Under the pieces are notes generated by a model that was not told the DNA's origin, did not search any database, and worked only from the letters and a program-made list of their open reading frames with translations. Of a stretch of 64,000 nucleotides of DNA, positions 16,192 to 23,649 are shown one piece after another. A program made the position numbers and the translations under genes. Numbering within the stretch: position 1 is the stretch's first letter; the number at the start of each line of letters is the position of its first letter. The stretch covers positions 83,152 to 147,151 of the forward strand of contig VBAH01000017.1 in assembly GCA_005884685.1 (NCBI GenBank), read 5' to 3'. Source of the stretch: Alphaproteobacteria bacterium. Lineage in GTDB: Bacteria; Pseudomonadota; Alphaproteobacteria; Rhizobiales; Xanthobacteraceae.

Positions 16192-17610
16192 TCAACTCCG
16201 CGGCTGTACCGGCGGCTGCGCGTCCGCGGGCAGCGGGCAGGCGTACGGTACCGCCTCGGTGCGCGCCTTGTGATCGGCCTTGGCGCGCGCGATCAGCGCC
16301 GGATCGCCGAGCGCATCGACCGCCAGCCCCGCCATCACCTTGGCGGCGTTGACCATGCCCTTCTTGGCTTGCCCCGATTTGCCCTGCGCGGTGATCTGCC
16401 ACGAATGGCCGGGCGTGCCGATCGCCACCGTCGCGCAGCGCGCCTGCACCGTCGGCACCACCCAGCTCACGTCGCCGACGTCGGTCGAGCCGATCATCGG
16501 CGCGCCCCTGGTGCCGTACGGCACCACGAAGTCGCACAACGGCGTGTCCTTCTTCACCGGCATCGCGACCCGTGCGAACGACGAGGCGATGTCCTCCGCC
16601 GACAGCGTTGCCTGAATCTCGGCGGCGTATTTGCGGTCCGCCGCATCGAACGGCGGCGGCCCGAGCCGTTCGAGCTGGCTCTGCATGGCTTTCTCCAGCG
16701 GCGTGTTGGCGAGCAGGTTCGAGACCGCGCTCCAGACCTTCACCTCCACCCTGGTCTCGGTCATCAGCGCAGCGCCGTCCGCGACCTTGCGCACGCGCTC
16801 GACCAGCGCATTCATGCCCTGAACGTCGCGCGCGCGGATCGAGTAGCGCACTTTCGCGAAGGCCTGCACGACGTTCGGCGCGACACCGCCCGCATCGAGC
16901 ACCGCATAATGAATGCGCGCGTCCGACGGCATGTGCTCGCGCATGTAGTTGACGCCGACGCTCATCAGTTCGACCGCGTCGAGCGCGCTGCGCCCGAGAT
17001 GCGGCGAAGCGGCCGCATGCGAGGCGCGGCCGCGGAACGAATAATCGATGCGCGCGCCCGCCAGGCTCATCGCGTCGTCGACCCGGTTCATCGCGCCCGG
17101 ATGCCAGGTAATCGCGATGTCGACGTCGTCGAAGCAGCCGGCGCGCACCATGAAGGTCTTCGCGGCGCCGCCTTCCTCGGCCGGGCAGCCGTAATAGCGC
17201 ACGCGGCCCTTCACGCCGGCCTCGGAGAGGTAATTCTTGACCGCGGTCGCGGCGAGCAGCGCCGCCGAGCCGAGCAGGTTGTGCCCGCAGCCGTGCCCGT
17301 TCCCGCCGCGCTCGACTTCTTTCGGCTCCGCGATGCCGGCGACCTGGGAGAGTCCCGGCAGCGCATCGTATTCTCCCAAGATGGCGATCACCGGCCCGCC
17401 ATCGCCCGCCTCGCCCATCACCGCGGTCGGAATACCGGCGACATTCTCGGTGATGCGGAAGCCTTCTTGCTCCAGCATGCGCTTGTGCTCGGCCACCGAG
17501 CGGAATTCTCCGTAGCAAAGCTCGGGCATGCCCCACACGCGATCCGACAGCGCCTCGTAATCCTCCTTGCGGGCGTCGACGAGCTGCCAGATCTTTTCCG
17601 AGTTTTGCAC
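16192..17610 (-). CDS. M20 family amidohydrolase (AbgB-like)
   Basis: Metallo-amidohydrolase of 472 residues, related to p-aminobenzoyl-glutamate hydrolase subunit AbgB and other M20D enzymes. Metal and catalytic signatures are GNGHGCGHNLLG, PAEEGGAAKTFM and TWHPGAMN, with the dimerisation domain in between. The GTG at 17610 with AAGGGGA upstream was chosen over an ORF start at 17709 because the extra residues come from a repeat-like stretch. It probably releases an amino acid or aromatic amine from an amide. The substrate is unknown. The gene stands alone. Confidence 0.85.
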   Translation of the reverse strand: MQNSEKIWQLVDARKEDYEALSDRVWGMPELCYGEFRSVAEHKRMLEQEGFRITENVAGIPTAVMGEAGDGGPVIAILGEYDALPGLSQVAGIAEPKEVERGGNGHGCGHNLLGSAALLAATAVKNYLSEAGVKGRVRYYGCPAEEGGAAKTFMVRAGCFDDVDIAITWHPGAMNRVDDAMSLAGARIDYSFRGRASHAAASPHLGRSALDAVELMSVGVNYMREHMPSDARIHYAVLDAGGVAPNVVQAFAKVRYSIRARDVQGMNALVERVRKVADGAALMTETRVEVKVWSAVSNLLANTPLEKAMQSQLERLGPPPFDAADRKYAAEIQATLSAEDIASSFARVAMPVKKDTPLCDFVVPYGTRGAPMIGSTDVGDVSWVVPTVQARCATVAIGTPGHSWQITAQGKSGQAKKGMVNAAKVMAGLAVDALGDPALIARAKADHKARTEAVPYACPLPADAQPPVQPRS

Positions 17611-17639
17611 GTGCCGTCCCCTTCTCGTGGAAACCTCTC

Positions 17640-17690
17640 GTAGCCCGGCTTGAGCGGCAGCGAAAGCCGGCATGCGCGCCGGGCACCGTC
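17640..17690. repeat. Partial GTAGCCCGG-type repeat, family E
   Basis: GTAGCCCGGCTTGAGCGGCA followed by GAAAGCCGG and CGCCGGGCACC resembles one half of the elements at 13025 and 21146. It lies upstream of the amidohydrolase gene. Confidence 0.5.
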
Positions 17691-17760
17691 GCGGATTCGC
17701 CGCGCTCAATGTTTCCCTGGAGTTTTTTTCCGGCGTGACGGAGCTGTCAACGAAGGCGGC

Positions 17761-17937
17761 CTAGGCTTTATCCTCGAGCAGCTTGCCGGACGCCGGATTG
17801 ACCAGATGGACGCCGCCACAGCCCGCGCAATCGAATGCTTCGTAAGTCGAGCCGCTGTGTTTGAAGGGCCTGTCGGGGAGCCCTGCCCGAACCTGCGCGC
17901 CGGTAACGGGGCAGCGGAAAAGCACGAACTCGGCCAT
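17761..17937 (-). CDS. Small CxxC protein, 58 residues
   Basis: A short ORF from an ATG at 17937 to a TAG at 17761. The product has one cysteine near residue 9 (RCPVTG), a second pair in DCAGCGGVHLVN near residues 37-40, and ends in a lysine/aspartate tail. The CxxC pair with the earlier cysteine suggests a minimal zinc-ribbon-like or redox protein. GAGGG lies 3 nt before the ATG, rather close. No family is recognised with certainty. The neighbouring genes give no functional hint. Confidence 0.6.
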   Translation of the reverse strand: MAEFVLFRCPVTGAQVRAGLPDRPFKHSGSTYEAFDCAGCGGVHLVNPASGKLLEDKA

Positions 17938-18098
17938 ATCCCTCGCTAACGTGATCGGAGCCGGCCCGCATCCGTAAAATTACGCGAACATGACAGTCAT
18001 CGGCTGATCACATGGCTGCCGGAGATGCGCCGGCCGTGCAACGGCGGCGGGCGCGCGCGCCTTGCGCGTTTCGGTGCGCCACCAAGGCGTCGAGCAAG

Positions 18099-18182
18099 TC
18101 AAACGAACAACAGTGAAATCAGCGCCATGGCCGCCAGCGCAATCGACAACGCCCACACGGAAAAAAATGTCCAGTTCAACAT
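18099..18182 (-). CDS. Tiny single-span membrane protein, 27 residues
   Basis: ATG at 18182, TGA at 18099-18101. The product begins MLNWTFFSVWAL and is almost entirely hydrophobic to its end (ISLLFV), fitting one transmembrane helix with a very short N-terminal tail. A strong Shine-Dalgarno sequence GGAGGGG is spaced 7 nt from the ATG, which argues that it is translated. It is divergent from the histidine kinase gene that starts 296 bp away, and a second tiny membrane ORF lies at the other end of that kinase. Function unknown. Confidence 0.55.
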   Translation of the reverse strand: MLNWTFFSVWALSIALAAMALISLLFV

Positions 18183-18477
18183 GGCAAGACCCCTCCGACG
18201 ATCTTTGTTCAATTTCCGGTGCGAGGAAGCGTTCCGGTCGCGGCGACAAAACACCGAGTCGGCGCTTCCTGTCATCCGCCCAAAGTCCTAGCACCGACGG
18301 ATAGGTGACCGACACGAAGGTATAGCTCGACGCGGATGACGCCGCATTGGCCCGCGGAATTCTCCGTCGCGGCGCCGCAATCTTTCTCGGGTCAATTATA
18401 CGCTCGGATACCTGCACCTGCGTCAAACGGCGCTAATCTGATGCTCCCGCGATTGCTGGCTGCTCGCGCTGACCTAC
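18183..18477. other. Divergent intergenic region upstream of the sensor kinase
   Basis: About 295 bp between the tiny membrane ORF (minus) and the kinase start (plus). It is expected to hold both promoters. No consensus sigma-70 or sigma-54 promoter, palindrome or repeat element was convincing. The ORFs crossing it in either direction have no Shine-Dalgarno sequence or recognisable protein features. Confidence 0.4.
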
Positions 18478-20493
18478 GTGAGCCGCCACTCGACTATGGC
18501 CAGCTTGATGAGAGGGCTCCGCGCCTCGCTGACGATCCATATCGCAGTGGCGATTGCGATCGGCGGTGTCTTGCAGGTCTCGCCCGCGAGATCGCAAGCG
18601 GCGATGGAGGCTCCACGCCGGGTGCTGCTCTTTCATTCGTTCGGGCAAAATTTTTCACCTTGGAATGCGATCGCCGCGGGATTTCGCCATGCGCTCATCA
18701 AGCAATCGCCTTACCGGATCGAGTTTCATGATGCTTCACTGGCGATGGGGCGGTTTCAACCGCCTGAAGACCAGCGCCCGTTCGTCGACTATCTGCGCGC
18801 TCTGTTTGCCGGGCGCGATCTCGACCTCGTTGTCGCAATGGGCGCGCCCGCTGCCCGCTTCTTCCTCCTGGACACCCGGTCAGAACTTTTTCCTGCGATA
18901 CCGCTCCTGATTGCGGGCGCGAGCGAGGGGGCCCTCCGCGACAGCCCGTCCGGCATAAACGACACGATCGTGGGGGCAGACTTCGATCAGGCGTTGCCGC
19001 TGGACGCCATTCTGCAGGTGCTGCCGGACACCGCCACGATCGCGGTGGTGCATGGCAGTTCGCGGGTGGAGAAGTTCTGGGTGCAGAACTACCGCGCGGC
19101 CGTTCAGCGGCTCACCGGCCGCGTGACGTTCGAGTGGCTCAATGCGTTGACACTGGAGGATCTGCTGGAGCGCGTTGCGCGGTTGCCGCCGCACTCTGCG
19201 ATCTATTTCACGACATTCCACGTCGATGAAGACGGCGTTCCGCAGGACAGCGATCGCGTATTCGATCAGCTTCATAAAATCGCCAAGGCGCCCATCTTCA
19301 GCTTCAACGACACCATGTTCGGGCATGGTATCGTCGGCGGGCCCATGCTTTCGGCACAGGAGCTTGCGAACCGCACAGCGGCGGTCGCCGTTCGGCTCCT
19401 CAATGGCGAGACCGCCGGCAGCATCAAGACTCCGGCAGTCGGGCTGAGCTCGCCGATTTACGACTGGGGCGAACTGCAGCGCTGGGGGATCAGCGAGAGC
19501 AACCTGCCGCCGGGCAGCACCGTGGAGTTTCGTCAGCCGTCGGCGTGGGAGCGTTTTCGCCGGGAAATCCTGGCAATGACCGCTGCCCTGGCACTGCTGA
19601 CGATTCTTCTTGTCTGGTCCCTCGATGAACATCGACGGCGCGGGATTGCCGAAGCCGAGTCGCGCAAGCGGGCCAATGAGCTGGCGCGGATCAACCGCTT
19701 TGCGACCGCCGGCGAATTGACTGCTTCCATCGCTCACGAGATCCGCCAACCGCTGGCAGCAATTGCTGCTTTCGGTAGCGCAGGTCTCAATTGGATCAAG
19801 GGAGACAAGCCCAATCTCAACGAAGCACGCATGGCGATGGAGAAAGTCGTCGAAGAGAGCCATCGCGCCGGTGACTTCATCAAGAGCGTTCGGGCGATGT
19901 TCAGCAACGAGGAAGAGGTTCAGACGCAGATCGACCTCAACGAACTGGTAGAACATGTCCTCGGCATCATGGCTGGATCGATAAAACTGAGCGGAGTCGC
20001 GCTCGACCTGAAACTGAGCAAAAGTGCCCCACTCGTGATCATGGGCAATCCGACTCAGTTGCAGCAGGTCATTTTGAATCTGGTTGTGAACGCCATGGAA
20101 GCGATGCGCGGCTCCGCGAGCGGGATCGGCCTGTTGCGCATTGAGACGGAAGTTCGCTCTCCCGTCGCCGCCATCATAAGGGTTAGCGACTCTGGTCCGA
20201 CCGTCGACCGGAAGGTTGCCGACAACATGTTCGAGCCGTTCTTCACGACCAAGCCAGGCGGAATGGGGATGGGGCTTTCGATTTGCCGAACGATTGTCGA
20301 GGCGCACCGCGGCTCGCTTACGGCGACCCCGAGCAAGCCACACGGAATGGAATTCCTGATCGCGCTGCCCCTTCACCTCGGAGCATCACGGATCGAAAGC
20401 GGCACCCCGCGGCGGCGAAGCACCGTGCCCAGGAGCGCCGCCACTCAGAGCCATCTATCTTCTGTTGCGCATCAGATACACGATCGCACCTAG
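18478..20493 (+). CDS. Orphan sensor histidine kinase with ABC-binding-protein-like sensor domain
   Basis: Inner-membrane kinase of about 671 residues. A signal/transmembrane segment (about 17-40) is followed by a periplasmic domain resembling the ABC_sub_bind family (VLLFHSFGQNFSPWNAIAAG to about 350) and a second membrane helix at about 363-381. The kinase core has phospho-acceptor His420 (SIAHEIRQPL), N-box QVILNLVVNAMEAM, G1 VSDSGP and G2 GGMGMGLSIC. The start is GTG 18478, and ATG 18496 or 18508 are alternatives. No response regulator gene is adjacent, so its partner is unknown. About 35 residues of low-complexity tail follow the ATPase domain. Confidence 0.88.
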   Translation: MSRHSTMASLMRGLRASLTIHIAVAIAIGGVLQVSPARSQAAMEAPRRVLLFHSFGQNFSPWNAIAAGFRHALIKQSPYRIEFHDASLAMGRFQPPEDQRPFVDYLRALFAGRDLDLVVAMGAPAARFFLLDTRSELFPAIPLLIAGASEGALRDSPSGINDTIVGADFDQALPLDAILQVLPDTATIAVVHGSSRVEKFWVQNYRAAVQRLTGRVTFEWLNALTLEDLLERVARLPPHSAIYFTTFHVDEDGVPQDSDRVFDQLHKIAKAPIFSFNDTMFGHGIVGGPMLSAQELANRTAAVAVRLLNGETAGSIKTPAVGLSSPIYDWGELQRWGISESNLPPGSTVEFRQPSAWERFRREILAMTAALALLTILLVWSLDEHRRRGIAEAESRKRANELARINRFATAGELTASIAHEIRQPLAAIAAFGSAGLNWIKGDKPNLNEARMAMEKVVEESHRAGDFIKSVRAMFSNEEEVQTQIDLNELVEHVLGIMAGSIKLSGVALDLKLSKSAPLVIMGNPTQLQQVILNLVVNAMEAMRGSASGIGLLRIETEVRSPVAAIIRVSDSGPTVDRKVADNMFEPFFTTKPGGMGMGLSICRTIVEAHRGSLTATPSKPHGMEFLIALPLHLGASRIESGTPRRRSTVPRSAATQSHLSSVAHQIHDRT

Positions 20494-20541
20494 CGAGATC
20501 GCGATCGTCACGACCCAGAACGCGGCCGTCCCCCAGTCCAT
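20455..20541 (-). CDS. Tiny single-span membrane protein, 28 residues
   Basis: ATG at 20541, TAG at 20455-20457. The product begins MDWGTAAFWVVTIAI, has one predicted membrane helix and ends in a positively charged tail (YLMRNRR), consistent with an N-out/C-in orientation. GGGGGA precedes the ATG by about 4-5 nt. It is convergent with and overlaps the last 39 bp of the kinase gene. Like the 27-residue ORF at 18099 it starts M-x-(x)-W and is hydrophobic. Real expression needs proof because it overlaps another gene. Confidence 0.5.
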   Translation of the reverse strand: MDWGTAAFWVVTIAISLGAIVYLMRNRR

Positions 20542-20717
20542 CTCTTCCCCCGCCCCGCGACGTTGCCCATTCGGGTCATTTGGAACTTGGTTACGTCAGC
20601 CGGGCGGGCGTGTCACTGCCGCGTCACGATTTGTCCTAGCGTCGTTTTCGGGTGCACCGCCAAAAGGGTGCTGTCACCCGCGCATTGTGAGAAATATTAA
20701 GTTGCGCTCAATTGGAG

Positions 20718-21131
20718 CTACAATTCCTGGTTTGTCGGCGCGTCCGCAATGCGCTCCCAGTGCAGCTCGCGGTGCTGCATCACGCCCTGCCACAGCCGCG
20801 GCTTCTGCGTCAGCACCATGTGTTCGCCGGTGAAGCGAACGAAACGCTTCTGATCGCCGCCGACGCGGTCCTTGCTGGCGGACGCATCGACATGGGTCAC
20901 CAGGTTCTCGCCGTCGTATTCGTAGTTGCCGCAATAAGAATTGTATTCGCGCACGGTCTCGCCCGGCGGCAATTCGCTGCGCCCGTCGCACAGCACCGAC
21001 ATCATGCGGCCATCCGGATAGAACACCACCAGGCCGCGCGGCTTCGGTCCATACGGCGGGTGCATCGGCTCGCCCGCATCGTTGCGGGCAAGCGTTTTGA
21101 CCAGCCGCCAGGTCCCGACGATGTCCTTCAT
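20718..21131 (-). CDS. Lipocalin-like domain protein
   Basis: A 137-residue protein of the lipocalin-like (Lipocalin_5) family, starting MKDIVGTWRLVKTL, the typical GTW opening of the barrel. YGPKPRGLVVFYPDGRMMSVL and YCGNYEYDGENLVTHVD are also family-like. There is no signal peptide, so it is probably cytoplasmic. AGAGGTG precedes the ATG at 21131. A longer ORF to 21209 would start inside an intergenic repeat. The ligand is unknown. The 176 bp between 20542 and 20717 holds no recognised feature. Confidence 0.78.
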   Translation of the reverse strand: MKDIVGTWRLVKTLARNDAGEPMHPPYGPKPRGLVVFYPDGRMMSVLCDGRSELPPGETVREYNSYCGNYEYDGENLVTHVDASASKDRVGGDQKRFVRFTGEHMVLTQKPRLWQGVMQHRELHWERIADAPTNQEL

Positions 21132-21145
21132 CACACCTCTTCCGT

Positions 21146-21230
21146 GTAGCCCGGCTTGAGCGAAGCGTATGCCGGGAGGTCTGCCGAGGATCGGGGCCCC
21201 GGGTTTCACTGATACTCAACCCGCGCTACA
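21146..21230. repeat. GTAGCCCGG-type repeat, family E
   Basis: Begins GTAGCCCGGCTTGAGCGAAG and ends AACCCGCGCTAC, with ATGCCGGGAGGT and CCCCGGGTTTCACTGA inside. It shares its head with the elements at 13025 and 17640. Confidence 0.72.
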
Positions 21231-21233
21231 GCC

Positions 21234-22187
21234 TCAGTTAATCACGAGCCCGAGCGTCTTGATCAGGCCCGCCCATTTCGCCTCGTCGCGCTCGATCATT
21301 GCTGCGTATTCGTCTGGCGTGCTCGGCGCTGGGTCGCCGCCGTCCGACACGATGCGCTTGGTGACCTCATCCGACGTGATGATCGCGCGCATTTCCTTGT
21401 TGATTCGCTCGATGATTGGACGCGGCGTGCCGGCCGGCGCAGCGATCGCGTAATAGAGTACGGCTTCGAAACCCGGCAGCCCCGCCTCCGCGGCGGTCGG
21501 CACATCGGGCAGCGCCGCCGAGCGCTTCGGCGACGCAACCGCGATCGCGCGGATCTTGCCCCCCTGGATATTGCCGAGCGCTGGCGCGATGGTGTTGAAG
21601 GCGAGGGTGACGTGACCCCCGACCAGATCGTTGGTGAGCGGACCGGTCCCTTTGTAGGTCACGGTCGTGATATCGATGCCGGCCATCGCCTTCATCAACT
21701 CGATCGCGAAATAGTTCAGCGTCGGAGGCGGCGGCGATCCGGCACTGAGCTTGCCGGGGTCTTTTTTAGCCATCGCGATCACGTCGGAGAGTGAGTTTGC
21801 CGGCAGCGAGGGATGCGACATGATCGCGATCGGGGTCGACGAGATGGTGCCGATCGGCGCGAAGTCGCGGGTCTCGTACCCGGTATTGGCCGGAAGTGTG
21901 AAGCCCGTGGTCAACATCACCAGCGTGTAGCCATCGGCCGGCGCCTTGGCGGCGGCGCGCGTGCCGATCACCGAACCGGCGCCGGGCCGGTTCTCGATGA
22001 CGATCTGCTGACCGAGCGCAACGGAAAGCTTCGCCGCCATCACCCGCGCGATGGTGTCGACGCCGCCGCCGGGCGGAAACGGCACGATCAGCGTGACCGG
22101 GCGGGACGGATAGTCTTCGGCGCGGGCGGCGGGAAGCAGCAGCAGCAACGCAGCCACGATGGCGGGGATAACGCGCGCGGCTCGCAT
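21234..22187 (-). CDS. Bug-family tripartite tricarboxylate transporter binding protein
   Basis: Periplasmic solute-binding protein of 317 residues in the Bug (TctC) family. The signal peptide MRAARVIPAIVAALLLLLPA is followed by EDYPSRPVTLIVPFPPGGG, the family opening, then IVIENRPGAGSVIGT and YKGTGPLTNDLVGGHV. GGAGGAG precedes the ATG. The TctA/TctB membrane partners are not in the window, the normal situation for this often orphan and highly expanded family. The ligand, probably a carboxylate, cannot be predicted. Confidence 0.9.
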   Translation of the reverse strand: MRAARVIPAIVAALLLLLPAARAEDYPSRPVTLIVPFPPGGGVDTIARVMAAKLSVALGQQIVIENRPGAGSVIGTRAAAKAPADGYTLVMLTTGFTLPANTGYETRDFAPIGTISSTPIAIMSHPSLPANSLSDVIAMAKKDPGKLSAGSPPPPTLNYFAIELMKAMAGIDITTVTYKGTGPLTNDLVGGHVTLAFNTIAPALGNIQGGKIRAIAVASPKRSAALPDVPTAAEAGLPGFEAVLYYAIAAPAGTPRPIIERINKEMRAIITSDEVTKRIVSDGGDPAPSTPDEYAAMIERDEAKWAGLIKTLGLVIN

Positions 22188-22292
22188 CGGCTCCTCCTGA
22201 TGGCGCGGCGCAGTCTAGTCCGGCGCCGCAGCGCGCGCCAAGGGACGCGGCGGCAGGACGCTGCGGCAGGACGCGGCGGCGGCGCCCTGCAT

Positions 22293-22838
22293 TCAGGCCT
22301 CTGCGCGCGGCACCTTGTGCGCGACGATGCGGCCGTCCGGACCGGGTTCGAGCCGCACCGATTCGTCCGGGCCGACATGGCCGAGGTCGATCTCCCGGTC
22401 GGGCAGCACGACGATCACTTTGGTGCCGATGCGGATCGTGATCACGCGCTCGGCCGCGAGTTTCCGGAATGCTGCGTAATAGGGCGCGCCGCGCCAGGCG
22501 GCGGGATATCCCGGATCGACGAATGCGGTGAGGTGGCCGCCCTCGCCCATCACCAGCGCGAACTTGGCGCGCTCCGGCTTCCATTCCGGGCCGAGGCCTT
22601 TTTCCAGCATCCACTCGCAGTAGAAGATGCGGCAGTCGGACGGCCGCTTCGCGTAGATGCCGCAGCCTTTGCCGCGGATGCAATGCGGACACCACACGCC
22701 GGGCGGCTTTTCGAACTCCGCCACCGCGACGACCTTGCAGCACAGCGTGCAGGCGCCGCAGCTCCGTCCCCCCACCACCCGCGATTCCGCAAGTGCGGCG
22801 GCTTCGGCCAGCGCCGAGTTGCTGTCGGGTGCGCTCAT
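22293..22838 (-). CDS. YkgJ-type cysteine cluster protein
   Basis: A 181-residue protein of the zinc/iron-chelating cysteine-cluster family. The ligands lie in SCGACTLCCKV, WCPHCIRGKGCGIYAKRP and DCRIFYCEWM, within residues 27-74. The C-terminal half is a beta-rich region without known motif. Family members are thought to bind iron or zinc, but the biochemical role is not settled. No Shine-Dalgarno sequence is evident. The ATG was chosen as the first before the cysteine cluster. A terminator for the upstream gene lies 32 bp before its start. Confidence 0.78.
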   Translation of the reverse strand: MSAPDSNSALAEAAALAESRVVGGRSCGACTLCCKVVAVAEFEKPPGVWCPHCIRGKGCGIYAKRPSDCRIFYCEWMLEKGLGPEWKPERAKFALVMGEGGHLTAFVDPGYPAAWRGAPYYAAFRKLAAERVITIRIGTKVIVVLPDREIDLGHVGPDESVRLEPGPDGRIVAHKVPRAEA

Positions 22839-22869
22839 AGAATGAAACGTTTAGCACATCACCGAATCG

Positions 22870-22898
22870 AAAAACGGCCTCCCAAACTCGGGAGGCCG
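22870..22898 (-). terminator. Rho-independent terminator of the LTXXQ-like gene
   Basis: Perfect 9-bp stem (CGGCCTCCC at 22875-22883 with GGGAGGCCG at 22890-22898), 6-nt loop, followed in minus-strand direction by five T residues (22874-22870). It lies 27 bp after the stop of the gene at 22926-23321. Confidence 0.85.
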
Positions 22899-22925
22899 CT
22901 TAATCGCTACGCAACAATACTCGAC

Positions 22926-23321
22926 TTAGAAGGCGCCGCCCATCGCGCGCAGGACATTGCGGCCGCTCTCGCGCTGCCGCTCGTCGAGGCTGGCGATCAG
23001 CGGGCCCGCCGCCGACATCGCGCGCTGCAATGCCATCGCGCTACCGGCATAGCCGCTGACACGCTCACGCACCTGGTGCACCCAACCATTGCTCTCGCCG
23101 CGCTGCTCGCGGATCGCGGCGCGCAGCGCCGCCTCGACCGGACGCCAATGCGGCAACTGTTCGGCGGTCAAACGCAGCGCACTGCGCAGACGCGCGATCT
23201 TGCCCTCGGTCACGATTACTTCCTGGGCGGACGCCGACACCGGCCCAATGCCCTTTTCGGAAACGAACAGCGGTCCCATCATCGCGAGCGCAACGGCCCC
23301 CGCGAACACTGCCTTTCTCAT
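22926..23321 (-). CDS. Periplasmic LTXXQ/Spy-like protein
   Basis: A secreted protein of 131 residues. A signal peptide (MRKAVFAGAVALAMMG, cleavage near ASAQE) precedes a helical domain with LTAEQLPHWRPVEAALRAA, resembling the LTXXQ repeats of the Spy/CpxP family and related proteins frequent in Bradyrhizobium relatives. It may bind unfolded proteins or metals in the periplasm (family knowledge). GGAGAAAG lies 7 nt before the ATG. It is probably monocistronic, with a strong terminator after it. Confidence 0.65.
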   Translation of the reverse strand: MRKAVFAGAVALAMMGPLFVSEKGIGPVSASAQEVIVTEGKIARLRSALRLTAEQLPHWRPVEAALRAAIREQRGESNGWVHQVRERVSGYAGSAMALQRAMSAAGPLIASLDERQRESGRNVLRAMGGAF

Positions 23322-23649
23322 GCAGTCTTTCTCCAGTTTCGCGTTTGTGGTTGATGCGCGCGGAGTAGGCAGAAATCGCGTCGGCAGCAAGGGCAAAATG
23401 CGCGCAAAGTGTGACTCACTCTACGTGTTTTCACGAGGAGTTTCAGAGAGTTCCAACAGAGGTTCGAATGCGAAACGCGGAACCTCGATTTAAGTTCCAT
23501 GCGTTCGTAAAATAGCACTTTCGCGAAATAATCTGGCGCGAAACGCGCGGTCACGAATTAAGGCAACCGGCAACAATCAGGGTCACATGCACCGCCAACG
23601 AAATGGCCGGAGCGAATCGCGGCCATCGCGTTGTCTCACCTGAGCAACC
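23322..23649. other. Intergenic region between leuA and the LTXXQ-like gene
   Basis: 328 bp, locally richer in A+T than its surroundings (around 23430-23560), consistent with the promoter of the gene ending at 22926. ATGGCCG (23603-23609) and CGGCCAT (23620-23626) form a 7-bp hairpin that could end the leuA transcript, with only a short T run (TTTCGTT) after it. No convincing ORF, repeat element or RNA gene was seen. Confidence 0.4.

Noticed and set aside
17980..18426. A 148-residue minus-strand frame upstream of the kinase gene
   Set aside because: No Shine-Dalgarno sequence and no recognisable protein features. It contains the small membrane ORF in another frame.
18880..20376. A 498-residue minus-strand frame antisense to the histidine kinase
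   Set aside because: The plus-strand kinase has complete H, N, G1 and G2 boxes. The antisense frame shows no domain.
22870..22898. Considered as one of the dispersed repeats
   Set aside because: Short perfect stem followed by five T residues on the minus strand directly after a gene is a normal intrinsic terminator.
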